From Glycomyces sp. TRM65418 (GTDB lineage: Bacteria > Actinomycetota > Actinomycetes > Mycobacteriales > Micromonosporaceae), in NCBI RefSeq assembly GCF_019710475.1, contig NZ_JAJFAX010000007.1, forward strand, positions 1 through 64,000: a DNA stretch of 64,000 nucleotides. Direction: 5' to 3'. The stretch's first letter is position 1; every line of letters begins with the position of its first letter. Positions 26,733-35,870 of this stretch are shown piece by piece. A program made the position numbers and the translations under genes. The notes beneath the pieces were generated by a model that was not told where the DNA came from, did no database searches, and was given only the letters and a program-made list of their open reading frames with translations.

Positions 26733-27140
26733 TCAGGTCAGGGCGTCGGCCGCGGCCGGGTCCGAGTCGCGCAGGAACTGGGCGCAGCGGGCGGCCTCGT
26801 CGGCCTCCCCGATCGCCGCCGCGGCCCGCGAGAGCTGGTGCAGCGACTTGAGGAACCCGCGGTTCGGCTTGTGGTCCCAGGGGATCGGGCCGTGCCCCTT
26901 CCAGCCGCTGCGGCGCAGCTGGTCGAGACCGCGGTGGTAGCCGGTGCGCGCGAACGCGTACGCGGCGACGTCGTCGCCCGACTCCAGGGCGTTCTTCGCC
27001 AGCCGGGCCCAGGCGGCGCAGAACCACGGGAAGTGACGGACCGTGTCCTCGGGCGAGTGCTCGTCGAGGTACTTCCTGGCCTCGGTGTCCTCGGGCAGCA
27101 TCGTCGCCGGAGGTTGGGACATGAGATTCTGCGGAGCCAA
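26733..27140 (-). CDS. DUF3151-family protein
   Basis: The 135-residue protein matches the actinobacterial DUF3151 family: PEDTVRHFPWFCAAWARLAKNAL, AFARTGYHRGLDQLRRSGWKGHG and PNRGFLKSLHQLSRAAAAIGE. The helical repeats are TPR-like; no function is established. A TTG start (27138-27140) is supported by GAGGA seven bases upstream, whereas the in-frame ATG at 27120-27122 has no ribosome binding site. Confidence 0.88.
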   Translation of the reverse strand: MAPQNLMSQPPATMLPEDTEARKYLDEHSPEDTVRHFPWFCAAWARLAKNALESGDDVAAYAFARTGYHRGLDQLRRSGWKGHGPIPWDHKPNRGFLKSLHQLSRAAAAIGEADEAARCAQFLRDSDPAAADALT

Positions 27141-27155
27141 TACGCTGTCCTCACT

Positions 27156-28613
27156 CTAGGGTCGAGTCGCGGTGAAAGCCGTCAGCGCCAAGCCTAACCC
27201 GGTGGTCGAGGCGTCCTCCACGGCCGGTTCGGCGTCGTCGTCCTCCTCGCCGTCGTCCTCGTCCTGCGGGGTCTTCGGGGCCGTGAGGTGCACCGCGAGC
27301 GCGCCGACGGCCGCGGCGAGGAACGAGGCGCACAGGACGCCGATCTTGCCCTCGTCCGTGAGCAGCTCGGCGTCGCCGCCGCCGAAGGCCAGTTCGGTGA
27401 TGAACAGGGCGACGGTGAAGCCGATGCCGGCCACGAGCGCGATCGCGGCCAGGAGCGGCCAGGTCGTGCCCTTGGGCAGGCGGCCCCAGCCGAGCTTGAC
27501 GACGAGCCAGGTGACGGCGGTGATGCCGACGACCTTGCCGACGACGAGGCCGAGGACGATGCCGAGCGTCACCGAGGAGGTGAGCGCGGTGGCGAACAGG
27601 TCGCCGGTGAGGGCCACGCCCGCGTTGGCCAGGGCGAACAGCGGGAGCACCACGAACGAGGAGAACTGGTGGTTGCGCTCCTGGAGCTGCTCGGTCGGGG
27701 GCACGGCGTCGCGGGCGAGCTTGACGAGCCGCTCGGTCTCGGCGGCCGTGAGGCCGCCCTTGGCCATCTCCTGCGCCTCCTCGTGGGCGTACTGCGGGTC
27801 GAGGAGCGGCTTGGCGGAGATGATGAGGCCCATGATGACGCCGGCGACGGTGGCGTGGACGCCCGATTCGAGCATGGCGACCCACAGGAGCACGCCGATG
27901 ACGAGGTAGACCGGCGCGGACCAGACGTTGAGCAGTCGCAGGACGATCGCGATCGCGACGATCGCCCCGGCGGCGGCGAGCCAGGTGGTCGAGAGGTCCG
28001 CGGTGTAGAAGATCGCGATGACGGCGATCGCGCCGAGGTCGTCGACGATCGCGAGGGTGAGCAGGAAGATCCGCGCACCCGAGGGGATGCGGGAGCCGAA
28101 CAGCGCGAGGATGCCGACCGCGAAGGCGATGTCCGTGGCCATCGGGATGCCCCAGCCGCCGGCGCCCTCGCCGCCGGCGTTGAAGGCCGTGTAGATGAGG
28201 GCCGGGATGAGCATCCCGCCGACGGCGCCCGCGATGGGCGGTATGGCGTTGCGCAGCCGCCGCAGCTCCCCCGAGACGATCTCGCTCTTGATCTCCACGC
28301 CCACGACGAAGAAGAAGATGGCCATGAGGCCGTCGTTGATCCAGTCCTTGAGCGTGTGGTGGAGCTCGAAGTCCCCGAACTGGAACGTGATGTCCAGGCC
28401 CCACACGCTCTCATAGGAGGCGGCCCACGGCGAGTTGGCCCACACCATCGCCACCACGGCGCAGATGACGAGGACGACCCCCGCCGCCGGCTCGATCTTG
28501 AGGAACTGCGCGGCGGGGCGTCCCACATACCGGGCGAGCGGCCGCCGCGAATAGAGGAACGCGGGCTCTGAGCGCCAGATCGGGGACTTCCAGGGTTCCT
28601 TCGACTGCGTCAT
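27156..28613 (-). CDS. nhaA: Na+/H+ antiporter NhaA
   Basis: The 485-residue protein has about twelve membrane segments and the NhaA hallmarks LKDWINDGLMAIFFFVVGVEIKSE, ATDIAFAVGIL with the paired transport aspartates in IVDDLGAIAVIAIFYT, and a C-terminal TGLFIT-like segment (GIGFTVALFITELAFG). It extrudes Na+ or Li+ in exchange for protons. The C-terminus beyond the last helix is a long acidic tail (EDDGEEDDDAEPAVEDAS) not seen in E. coli NhaA, perhaps regulatory. It lies 15 bases from the DUF3151 gene on the same strand. Confidence 0.95.
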   Translation of the reverse strand: MTQSKEPWKSPIWRSEPAFLYSRRPLARYVGRPAAQFLKIEPAAGVVLVICAVVAMVWANSPWAASYESVWGLDITFQFGDFELHHTLKDWINDGLMAIFFFVVGVEIKSEIVSGELRRLRNAIPPIAGAVGGMLIPALIYTAFNAGGEGAGGWGIPMATDIAFAVGILALFGSRIPSGARIFLLTLAIVDDLGAIAVIAIFYTADLSTTWLAAAGAIVAIAIVLRLLNVWSAPVYLVIGVLLWVAMLESGVHATVAGVIMGLIISAKPLLDPQYAHEEAQEMAKGGLTAAETERLVKLARDAVPPTEQLQERNHQFSSFVVLPLFALANAGVALTGDLFATALTSSVTLGIVLGLVVGKVVGITAVTWLVVKLGWGRLPKGTTWPLLAAIALVAGIGFTVALFITELAFGGGDAELLTDEGKIGVLCASFLAAAVGALAVHLTAPKTPQDEDDGEEDDDAEPAVEDASTTGLGLALTAFTATRP

Positions 28614-28657
28614 GCGGGAGAGCCTATCTATGCGTCAGACAGCGGCGCGCTTTGTCG

Positions 28658-30124
28658 TCACTTCTCGTATGCCCGTGCCACAGTTTCCGTGTCGGTCTCC
28701 TGGTCGGGCTCCCACGCCTGCAGGCCCTTGAGGCCGGGGACGGACTCGCGCGTGAACACCGGGTCGAGGCCCGCGCGGCGCTGCTCGTCGTAGTCGCGCA
28801 GCACCTTGTAGGTCACGCCGCTCAGCGCGAGCACCGCGATGAGGTTGACGGTGGCCATGAGGCCCATGGTGACGTCGGCGAAGTTCCAGACGGTGCCGAG
28901 CGAGGCGACCGAGCCGACGAAGGCGAGCCCGACCACGACCGCGCGGAGCACGTAGATCAGATACGGCTTGTCGAACATGTACTTGATGCTCGACTCGCCG
29001 TAGTAGTAGTTGCCGATCAGCGACGTGAAGGTGAACAGCATCAGGATGAGCGCCATGACCTGCAGGGCCCAGCCGCCGAGGGCGGCGTCGACGCCGCGGG
29101 TGACGAGGTTGATCTCGTCGTCGCCGAACACCGGGTTCGTGGTGAGGATGATGAACGCGGAGATCGTGCAGATGAAGAGGGTGTCGAAGTAGACGCCGAA
29201 CGCCTGGGTGAGGCCCTGCTTGACCGGGTGGGTGACCGACGCGGTGGCGCCGGCGTTGGGGGCCGAGCCCATGCCGGCCTCGTTGGAGAACATGCCGCGG
29301 CGCACGCCCATGAGGATGACGGTGCCGATGGTGGCGCCGGCGAACTCCTCGACGCCGAACGCCGAGGTGACGATGTCGCTGAGCGCGCCGGGGATCTCGC
29401 CGGCGTTGATGATGACGATGGCGGTGCCGATGAGCAGGTACACCAGGGCCATGATCGGGACGGCGAGCTGCGTGAAGTGGGCGATGCGCTTGAGGCCGCC
29501 GAAGATCACGGCGGCGGTGAGGGACGCCAGGACGAGGCCGATGACGATCGAGGTGCCGTCGCCCGTGGTGACGCCCATGCCGTCGAGGGAGTCGTTGACC
29601 GCGCCGGTGAAGGTGTTGGCCTGCACCATGTTGAAGCTGATCGGGTAGGTGAAGATGAGGATGATCGAGAAGACGACGCCCATCCACGGCAGTCCCATGC
29701 CGTGCCGCATGTAGTAGGCGGGCCCGCCCTTGAAGCCGCCCTCGGGGGTGCGCTCCTTGTAGACCTGCGCCAGGGTGGACTCGGCGAAGGCGGTGGCGGC
29801 GACGACGATGGCCATGAGCCACATCCAGAAGACCGCGCCGGGGCCGCCGAGGGCGATGGCCGTGGAGACGCCGACGATGTTGCCGGTGCCCACGCGGGCC
29901 GCCGACGAGATCGCGAACGCCTGGAACGCGGAGATGTTCTTCGTGCCGTCGGGCAGGCTGCCGGGGTCCTCGCGCAGACCGCGGAACATCTGGCCCAGGA
30001 GCCGGAACTGCACGCCCCGGGTGAGGACGAGGTAGACCAGGCTGGTGAGGACGATCAGGGGGATGATGCCCCACGTCCAGAACTGGTCGTTCACCGTCAA
30101 CGTCTGCTGGAGGAGGTCGTCCAT
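28658..30124 (-). CDS. Sodium:alanine/glycine symporter (AGCS family), copy 2
   Basis: The 488-residue paralogue of the symporter at 3553 has the same AGCS motifs (GVQFRLLGQMFRGL, RVGTGNIVGVSTAIALGGPG, SNEAGMGSAPNAGATA) and about ten helices. The chain differs from copy 1 in the N-terminal segment and in the C-terminus (GLKGLQAWEPDQETD). A GGAGCC ribosome binding site precedes the ATG at 30122-30124. The upstream region does not match the glycine riboswitch that controls some AGCS genes. Confidence 0.92.
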   Translation of the reverse strand: MDDLLQQTLTVNDQFWTWGIIPLIVLTSLVYLVLTRGVQFRLLGQMFRGLREDPGSLPDGTKNISAFQAFAISSAARVGTGNIVGVSTAIALGGPGAVFWMWLMAIVVAATAFAESTLAQVYKERTPEGGFKGGPAYYMRHGMGLPWMGVVFSIILIFTYPISFNMVQANTFTGAVNDSLDGMGVTTGDGTSIVIGLVLASLTAAVIFGGLKRIAHFTQLAVPIMALVYLLIGTAIVIINAGEIPGALSDIVTSAFGVEEFAGATIGTVILMGVRRGMFSNEAGMGSAPNAGATASVTHPVKQGLTQAFGVYFDTLFICTISAFIILTTNPVFGDDEINLVTRGVDAALGGWALQVMALILMLFTFTSLIGNYYYGESSIKYMFDKPYLIYVLRAVVVGLAFVGSVASLGTVWNFADVTMGLMATVNLIAVLALSGVTYKVLRDYDEQRRAGLDPVFTRESVPGLKGLQAWEPDQETDTETVARAYEK

Positions 30125-30342
30125 CCGGGCTCCTTCGATCGGGCGTGCAGGCTCGTGGCCTGAACCTAACGGGCGGAAGGGGTGCTCGCTGCGGATTGGG
30201 GGCGGAGGCAGCCCGCTGAAGGTATCGGAGCGGATCGGGGCAAGGCAAGCGAAGCGGGCAGTCGTGACCGTTTCGTCACCGAAGCGCGACTAGCGCGCGA
30301 CAGGGCCGGGCGCCCGGAGAGCCGGGAAGGGCCGAGCCCGGC

Positions 30343-30762
30343 TCAGGCGGCGTCCTGGCAGTCGGGGCACCGGCCGCGGTAGGTGATCGCGGCGCGGGTG
30401 ACGGCGAAGCCGTGGCGCTCGTCGCCGGGGAGCCACTCGATCGGGTCGCCGACGGCGTGGACGTCCTTCATGAGGCCGCAGCCCTCGCAGATGAGGTGGT
30501 GGTGCGCGTGGTCGGCGTTGGGGTCGTAGCGCTTCGAGCGCCCGTCGAAGGCCAGCTCGAGGACCTCGCCGAGGGCGACCATCTCGTTGAGGGTGTTGTA
30601 GACCGTGGCGCGCGAGAGCTCGGGCATGCGCTCGCAGGCGCGCTCGAGGATCTCGTCGGCGGTGAAGTGCACGTGGGAACCCTCGAGGGTCTCGGCGATG
30701 ACGCGTCGCTGAGGCGTGATGCGCCAGTTGTGGCGCCGTAGTCGGGTAACGAGGTCGCTCAT
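30343..30762 (-). CDS. Fur-family peroxide/metal regulator, divergent from catalase
   Basis: The 139-residue protein has the Fur winged helix (WRITPQRRVIAETLEG, LSRATVYNTLNEMVALG) and dimer domain with HAHHHLICEGCG and a second CxxC in YRGRCPDCQ forming the structural zinc site. In actinobacteria Fur-type genes beside a catalase (FurA/CatR/PerR-like) repress the catalase and themselves and respond to peroxide, so a PerR-like role is likely. The intergenic region has repeated AGTGGTA words upstream of this gene, including a perfect GTGGTACCAC at 30817-30826. Confidence 0.9.
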   Translation of the reverse strand: MSDLVTRLRRHNWRITPQRRVIAETLEGSHVHFTADEILERACERMPELSRATVYNTLNEMVALGEVLELAFDGRSKRYDPNADHAHHHLICEGCGLMKDVHAVGDPIEWLPGDERHGFAVTRAAITYRGRCPDCQDAA

Positions 30763-30848
30763 GCTGTTCTCTCACACGGTCGGGGAGTGAAATACCACTC
30801 TAGCAGGCGAAACAGTGTGGTACCACTTACTCGGGACTGGTTCTTTGT

Positions 30849-30863
30849 TTAGACATAGTCTAA
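30849..30863 (+). promoter_or_regulatory. Fur/PerR-type operator in catalase promoter
   Basis: The inverted repeat TTAGAC-ATA-GTCTAA lies just upstream of a -10-like TAGGAT (30866-30871), in the spacer position where a Fur-family repressor would block polymerase. Confidence 0.6.
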
Positions 30864-30956
30864 GCTAGGATCGTATCTAAGTACCAGCGAAGTCATACGA
30901 GGTTCCGCGAGCGGCCGCGCCGCGGGAACCGGTGAAACGCTAGAGAGGGCCAATCC

Positions 30957-32426
30957 ATGAGCGAGCAGTTCGACAACACTGCTGGGCCGCTGACCACCGA
31001 GTCCGGCGCGCCGATCTCCAACAACAACCAGAGCGAGGCCGCCGGTGTCGGCGGGCCGGTGCTCGTCCAGGACCAGGTGCTGCTGGAGAAGCTGGCGCAC
31101 TTCAACCGCGAGCGCATCCCCGAGCGCGTCGTCCACGCGCGCGGCGCGGGCGCCTACGGCACCTTCACCGTGACCGCCGACGTCACCAAGTACACGAAGG
31201 CCAAGTTCCTGTCCCAGGTCGGCAAGGAGACCGAGACCTTCCTGCGCTTCTCCACGGTGGCCGGCAACCTCGGCTCCGCCGACGCGGTGCGCGACCCCCG
31301 CGGCTTCGCGCTGAAGTTCTACACCGAAGAGGGCAACTACGACCTGGTCGGCAACAACACCCCGGTGTTCTTCATCCGGGACGCGATCAAGTTCCCCGAC
31401 TTCATCCACACCCAGAAGCGCGACCCGTACACCGGTTCGCAGGAGGCGGACAACGTCTGGGACTTCTGGAGCCTCTCGCCCGAGTCGGTCCACCAGGTGA
31501 CCTGGCTGTTCGGCGACCGCGGCATCCCCGCCTCCTACCGCCACATGGACGGTTTCGGCTCCCACACCTACCAGTGGGTCAACGAGGCCGGCGAGCAGTT
31601 CTGGGTCAAGTACCACTTCAAGACCGACCAGGGCATCAAGAACCTCACCCAGGACGAGGCCAACCGGATCGCCGGCGAGGACCCCGACTCCCACCAGCGG
31701 GACCTGCGCGAGGCCATCGAGCGCGGCGACTACCCGTCCTGGACCGTGCAGGTGCAGATCATGCCAGCCGCCGAGGCCGCGACCTACCGGTACAACCCGT
31801 TCGACCTGACGAAGGTCTGGCTCAACGGCGACTACCCGCGCATCACCATCGGCAAGCTGGAGCTCAACCGGAACCCGGACAACGTCTTCGCCGAGGTCGA
31901 GCAGTCGATCTTCTCCCCCGCGCACTTCGTGCCGGGCATCGGCCCGAGCCCCGACAAGATGCTCCAGGGCCGCCTGTTCGCCTACGGCGACGCGCACCGC
32001 TACCGCGTCGGCATCAACGCCGACCACCTGCCGGTCAACCGCCCGCACGCCACCGTGGCGCGCAACGGCAACCGCGACGGCCTCGGTTACGACGGCCGCC
32101 ACGGCCGCCAGAAGAACTACGAGCCGAACTCCTTCGGCGGCCCGTACGAGACCGGCCAGCCCCTATGGGGCCCGGTCCAGGTCAGCGGCGTCACCGGCGA
32201 GTGGGAGACCCCGAAGCACGCCGAGGACGACGACTTCGTGCAGGCCGGGAAGCTCTACAACCTCATGAGCGAGGACGAGAAGGACCGCCTGATCGCGAAC
32301 CTGGCCGGCTTCATCGCCAAGGTCAGCCGCGAGGACATCATCGAGCGCGCCATCGGGAACTTCGCGAAGGCCGACGAAAACTACGGAAAGCGGCTCGCCG
32401 TGGCCGTCGCGGAACTGCGACGCTGA
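30957..32426 (+). CDS. katA: Monofunctional heme catalase
   Basis: The 489-residue protein is a clade 3-type small-subunit catalase: the catalytic His lies in [13 protein letters not shown], Asn in [21 protein letters not shown], and the heme-ligand Tyr in [19 protein letters not shown]-binding-type residues follow. It converts H2O2 to water and oxygen. The divergent Fur-type gene and the operator at 30849-30863 suggest peroxide control. GAGAGGG precedes the ATG. Confidence 0.96.
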   Translation: MSEQFDNTAGPLTTESGAPISNNNQSEAAGVGGPVLVQDQVLLEKLAHFNRERIPERVVHARGAGAYGTFTVTADVTKYTKAKFLSQVGKETETFLRFSTVAGNLGSADAVRDPRGFALKFYTEEGNYDLVGNNTPVFFIRDAIKFPDFIHTQKRDPYTGSQEADNVWDFWSLSPESVHQVTWLFGDRGIPASYRHMDGFGSHTYQWVNEAGEQFWVKYHFKTDQGIKNLTQDEANRIAGEDPDSHQRDLREAIERGDYPSWTVQVQIMPAAEAATYRYNPFDLTKVWLNGDYPRITIGKLELNRNPDNVFAEVEQSIFSPAHFVPGIGPSPDKMLQGRLFAYGDAHRYRVGINADHLPVNRPHATVARNGNRDGLGYDGRHGRQKNYEPNSFGGPYETGQPLWGPVQVSGVTGEWETPKHAEDDDFVQAGKLYNLMSEDEKDRLIANLAGFIAKVSREDIIERAIGNFAKADENYGKRLAVAVAELRR

Positions 32427-32448
32427 AGCCGCCGCTTTCCGGAGCAGG

Positions 32449-32478
32449 CAGCGCAGCGGCCGTCACGGCGCTGCGCTG
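32449..32478 (+). terminator. Catalase terminator
   Basis: A 10-bp perfect inverted repeat (32449-32458 with 32469-32478) begins 22 bases after the stop. Confidence 0.65.
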
Positions 32479-32580
32479 GCAAGACGCCGAGAGCCGCGGG
32501 CGGGAATAGCCGCCAGGCCCGCGACTTTTCGACAACGACCCGGTCCGACCCCCTGTCGGAAGCGCCGGACCGGGTCCGAC

Positions 32581-32668
32581 CGCCCGGTCGGGGCCTTGGG
32601 AAGGGCACCCCGACCGGGCGTTCCGCGTACGAGAGCGGCCCGGCGGGGGAACCCGCCGGGCCGCTCTC
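32581..32668 (-). terminator. Two tandem hairpins downstream of the TnpB-derived gene
   Basis: Two perfect inverted repeats: 13 bp (32581-32593 with 32608-32620) and 17 bp (32631-32668, loop GGAA). The second starts 21 bases after the minus-strand stop. In IS605-type elements this is where a guide-RNA scaffold would lie, but nothing beyond the hairpins supports that here. Confidence 0.65.
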
Positions 32669-32689
32669 GGCCATGCCGCCCCCGGATCG

Positions 32690-33289
32690 CTACTCCTCCA
32701 GGACCCGCCCGCACTCGCCGCATTCCGGCGGCTTCTGGCGCGGCACCTCCACGAACTCCTCGGCCACGATCCACAGCTTCCAGCGGTCCTCGCCCTCGCG
32801 GATCACCGTGATCGAGGTGATGTCGTCCCGGCTGGGCCGCTCCAGGCCCCACAGGATGTCCAACGGCGCCTTGTGCTTCGCGAGCTTCACCTCGCGGCCC
32901 TTCAAGTAGTAGCCCGCCCGCGAGTACACCAGCTGCGTCTGCTCCCCGTGCTCCTTCGGCACCGGTTCGCGGCTGCGCCCGTTGAGGAACGAGTGGTACT
33001 CGGTGTGCAGCTGCCGGGCGATCTGCTGCAACGGCACCGACGAATAGGCCTTGACCCACCGGTTCGCCGGCTGGTTCTTCCACTTGGTCAGACGCGAGGA
33101 GATCTCCGCGTACGAGATCTTCTCCCCCTTCGCGCGCCACTCGCGCTGGAACACCGACAGCGACCAGTTGTACACGGCCCGAACCGCTTCGAGCGTCTCC
33201 TCCAGGTTCCGCCGCTGCTGGTCATCGGGGTCGAACGTATACTCGTACCCGCGTTTCACCAAGTGGGTCATAGGCTTCGTCATGTCCAT
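32690..33289 (-). CDS. TnpB-derived protein lacking the RuvC nuclease domain
   Basis: From the ATG at 33287-33289 the product has 199 residues. It aligns by eye with the N-terminal domains of IS200/IS605 TnpB: HLVKRGYEYTFDPDDQQ, the helix-turn-helix YNWSLSVFQREWRAKG with ISYAEISSRLTKWK, SVPLQQIARQL, and the beta-barrel strand pair ITSITVIREGEDRWKLWIV. Where RuvC-I (GIDLG) should begin, it runs into PPECGECGRVLEE and a stop; ECGECG resembles the first half of the TnpB zinc finger (C190, C193). Codon use is host-like and the frame is intact. No tnpA, IS ends or neighbouring transposon is seen. The initiator Met could also be at 33283 or 33265. Confidence 0.7.
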   Translation of the reverse strand: MDMTKPMTHLVKRGYEYTFDPDDQQRRNLEETLEAVRAVYNWSLSVFQREWRAKGEKISYAEISSRLTKWKNQPANRWVKAYSSVPLQQIARQLHTEYHSFLNGRSREPVPKEHGEQTQLVYSRAGYYLKGREVKLAKHKAPLDILWGLERPSRDDITSITVIREGEDRWKLWIVAEEFVEVPRQKPPECGECGRVLEE

Positions 33290-33378
33290 GACCTGTTGAT
33301 ACCAGACGATTACGCACCGACACGTGTTCCTCACCTCATCGGCGTGTCCACTGGCCGTGCGGCAAGTAATTTGGCGTC

Positions 33379-34170
33379 GTGCCCTTCGACCTCGACCCCG
33401 GCCTGTTCGCCCTGCTCATCGTCGCGGCGATCTTCGCCGGCTGGATCGACGCGGTCGTGGGCGGGGGCGGCCTCGTCCAACTCCCCGCCCTCCTGGTGGC
33501 CTTTCCCACAGCGCCGCCGGCGCTGATGCTGGGCACCAACAAGATGGCGTCGGTGTGCGGCACGACCGTCTCGGCTTTCACGTACGCCCGGAAGATCCCC
33601 CTCGAACACCGGTTGCTGTGGCCCACGGTCGGGCTCGCGCTCCTGGGCTCGGGCGCCGGAGCGGTCGCGGCGCTCACGGTCGCCGCGAGCGCCTTGAAGC
33701 CCATCATCATCGCCGTGCTCCTGGCGGTCCTGGTGCTCGTCATCACCCGGCCGCGGCTCGGGCTCGTACCGCAGCCGAAGCTGCGCACCCCGCTGCGCGG
33801 CGCGGCGCTCATGGTCGCCGCGGGCGTGGGCGTCGCCTTCTACGACGGGATGATCGGGCCCGGCACGGGCATCTTCCTGTCGATCGCGTTCACCGCGATC
33901 ATCGGCTTCGACTACATCACCGCCGCGGCCCACACGAAGGTCGTCAACGCCGCCACCAACCTCGGCAGCCTCGTCGTCTTCGCGCTCCAGGGCAACGTGT
34001 GGTGGGTCCTCGGCCTCACGATGGGCCTGGGCTGCATGCTCGGGGCCTGGTTCGGGGCGCGCACGGCCATGGCCCGCGGCTCGGGCTTCGTCCGGCTCGT
34101 CCTGGTGATCGTCGTCCTCGCGCTCCTGGCCCGGCTGAGCTGGGACGTCTGGAACACCTCGCGGGCCTGA
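33379..34170 (+). CDS. TSUP (TauE/SafE) family permease
   Basis: The 263-residue protein has about eight membrane segments and the duplicated TSUP motifs: GWIDAVVGGGGLVQLPALL and, in the second half, FYDGMIGPGTGIFLSIAF with HTKVVNAATNLGSL. Members export or import sulfite, sulfoacetate or similar organic anions. The GTG at 33379 follows a -10-like TAATTT (33367-33372) so closely that the mRNA is probably leaderless. It has no partner gene, so the substrate is open. Confidence 0.88.
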   Translation: MPFDLDPGLFALLIVAAIFAGWIDAVVGGGGLVQLPALLVAFPTAPPALMLGTNKMASVCGTTVSAFTYARKIPLEHRLLWPTVGLALLGSGAGAVAALTVAASALKPIIIAVLLAVLVLVITRPRLGLVPQPKLRTPLRGAALMVAAGVGVAFYDGMIGPGTGIFLSIAFTAIIGFDYITAAAHTKVVNAATNLGSLVVFALQGNVWWVLGLTMGLGCMLGAWFGARTAMARGSGFVRLVLVIVVLALLARLSWDVWNTSRA

Positions 34171-34451
34171 GGACCGCTGGCGAGGAGCAGGCGGGCAGGG
34201 CGCGGAGGCCCACGGCCCGGCCCGGGACGATCGCCAGGACGCCGACGAGGATGCGGCCGAGCAGCACGATCGCGGTCGCGCCCAGGCCCGGTGGCGTCTG
34301 GCGGCGGCCCGGGACGCGCGGCCACAGTGCCGCCGCTCCCCGGTGCGGCTTCACCGATCCCCACGAGCGGTCGTTCGCCCCCGGCGTCACCGGCGGGCCG
34401 GACCGCGCCGCGGGATTCCCTCGGAGGCGCTCGTCCCGCTAGGCTCAGGGC

Positions 34452-35831
34452 ATGACCGGCAACGACATTCCCTCGACGGTGGAGCGCCTCCGCGCCCATT
34501 TCGCGACCGGACGGACCAAGCCGCTGCCGTGGCGGCTCGAGCAGCTCAAGGGCCTCGACCTGATGCTGCGGGAGGCCGGCGGCGAACTCGCGGACGCCCT
34601 TCGCGAGGACCTGGGCAAGGCCGCACCGGAGTCGTTCCTCAGCGAGATCGACTTCGTGGCCGCCGAGGTGCGGGCCCTGCGCAAGCACCTGCGGTCCTGG
34701 ATGCGGCCCAAGCGGGTCTACACGCCGCCGCACCTGCAGCCGGCGAAGGCGTACGTGCTGCGGGAGCCGCTCGGCGTGGTCACGGTGATCGGGCCGTTCA
34801 ACTATCCGGTGCAGCTGCTGCTCGCACCGCTGGCCGGGGCGCTGGCCTGCGGGAACGCGGTCGTGGTGAAGCCGAGCGAGGCGGCGAACACGACGGCGGT
34901 CGTGCTGGAGCGGCTCATCGGCGAGTACCTCGACCCGGACGCGGTGGCGGTCGTGCAGGGCGGGCCCGCGGCGACCGAGGCGCTGCTGGCCGAGCGGGTC
35001 GACCACATCTTCTTCACGGGTTCGCAGCGGGTGGGGCGGATCGTCGCGAAGGCGGCGGCCGAGCACCTGACGCCGGTGACGCTCGAACTGGGCGGGAAGA
35101 GCCCGGCCATCGTGGAGCCGGGCGTGGACCTGGCGGTGGCGGCGCGGCGGATCGCCTGGGGGAAGTTCATGAACGCGGGCCAGACCTGCATCGCCCCCGA
35201 CTACGTGCTCGCCGTCGACGGCGTGGGCCCGGAGCTGGAGCGGCACCTGGCCGAGGCGGTCCGGGAGATGTACGGGCACGCGCCGGCCGACAGCCCGGAC
35301 TACGCGCGGATCATCGACGAGCGGTCCTTCGACCGGCTCGTGCGGTTCCTCGCCGAGGGCCGCCTGGTGTGCGGCGGCGGGCACAACCGGGCCGAGCGCT
35401 ACATCGCGCCGACGGTGATCGCGGACGTCTCGCCGAAGGACGCGGTGATGGGCGAGGAGGTCTTCGGGCCGATCCTGCCGATCCTCGCGGTCGACTCCCT
35501 CGACGACGCGATCGCGCACGTGAACGCGGGCGAGAAGCCCTTGGCGCTGTACGCGTTCACGAACTCGGACCTGACGCGGCGGAAGCTCTTGACGCGCACC
35601 GCGTCGGGCGCGGTGGGCTTCAACGCGCCGATGGCGCACATCGACGTGCCGGGCCTGCCGTTCGGCGGCGTGGGGCGCTCGGGGATGGGCGCCTACCACG
35701 GGAAGTCGTCGATCGAGACGTTCAGCCACGCGAAGTCGGTGCTGGACAAGCCGCTCGCGCCGGACACGATGAAGGTGGCGTACCCGCCGTTCACGGCGTT
35801 CAAGGAGCAGGTGCTGCGGCGGCTGCGCTAG
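34452..35831 (+). CDS. Aldehyde dehydrogenase (class 3-like, fatty aldehyde type)
   Basis: The 459-residue protein has the NAD-linked ALDH motifs: FNYPVQLLLAPLAGALACGNAVVVKPSE, LELGGKSPAIV with the general-base Glu, and the catalytic Cys in NAGQTCIAPDYVL. The short length and YHGKSSIETFSHAKSV tail match class 3/AlkH-type enzymes that oxidise medium- and long-chain aldehydes. The region before it (34171-34451) contains no supported gene; an in-phase membrane-like stretch on the minus strand there is discussed under rejected items. Confidence 0.9.
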   Translation: MTGNDIPSTVERLRAHFATGRTKPLPWRLEQLKGLDLMLREAGGELADALREDLGKAAPESFLSEIDFVAAEVRALRKHLRSWMRPKRVYTPPHLQPAKAYVLREPLGVVTVIGPFNYPVQLLLAPLAGALACGNAVVVKPSEAANTTAVVLERLIGEYLDPDAVAVVQGGPAATEALLAERVDHIFFTGSQRVGRIVAKAAAEHLTPVTLELGGKSPAIVEPGVDLAVAARRIAWGKFMNAGQTCIAPDYVLAVDGVGPELERHLAEAVREMYGHAPADSPDYARIIDERSFDRLVRFLAEGRLVCGGGHNRAERYIAPTVIADVSPKDAVMGEEVFGPILPILAVDSLDDAIAHVNAGEKPLALYAFTNSDLTRRKLLTRTASGAVGFNAPMAHIDVPGLPFGGVGRSGMGAYHGKSSIETFSHAKSVLDKPLAPDTMKVAYPPFTAFKEQVLRRLR

Positions 35832-35870
35832 TTCCCGCAGCGCGTCGGACCGCGGCCGCCAGGCGGCGGC

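Noticed and set aside
28635-30248. Long alternative frame over the second AGCS gene
   Set aside because: Arg/His/Gly-rich shadow; membrane protein pattern and AGCS motifs are in the other frame.
30125-30342. Possible glycine riboswitch upstream of the AGCS gene at 28658
   Set aside because: The conserved core elements of the glycine aptamer are not found in this leader.
34016-34390. Minus-strand frame with a membrane-like stretch (ATAIVLLGRILVGVLAIVPG)
   Set aside because: It overlaps the end of the TSUP gene, lacks a ribosome binding site and the rest is Pro/Arg/Ser noise; at most a trace of a lost membrane protein.
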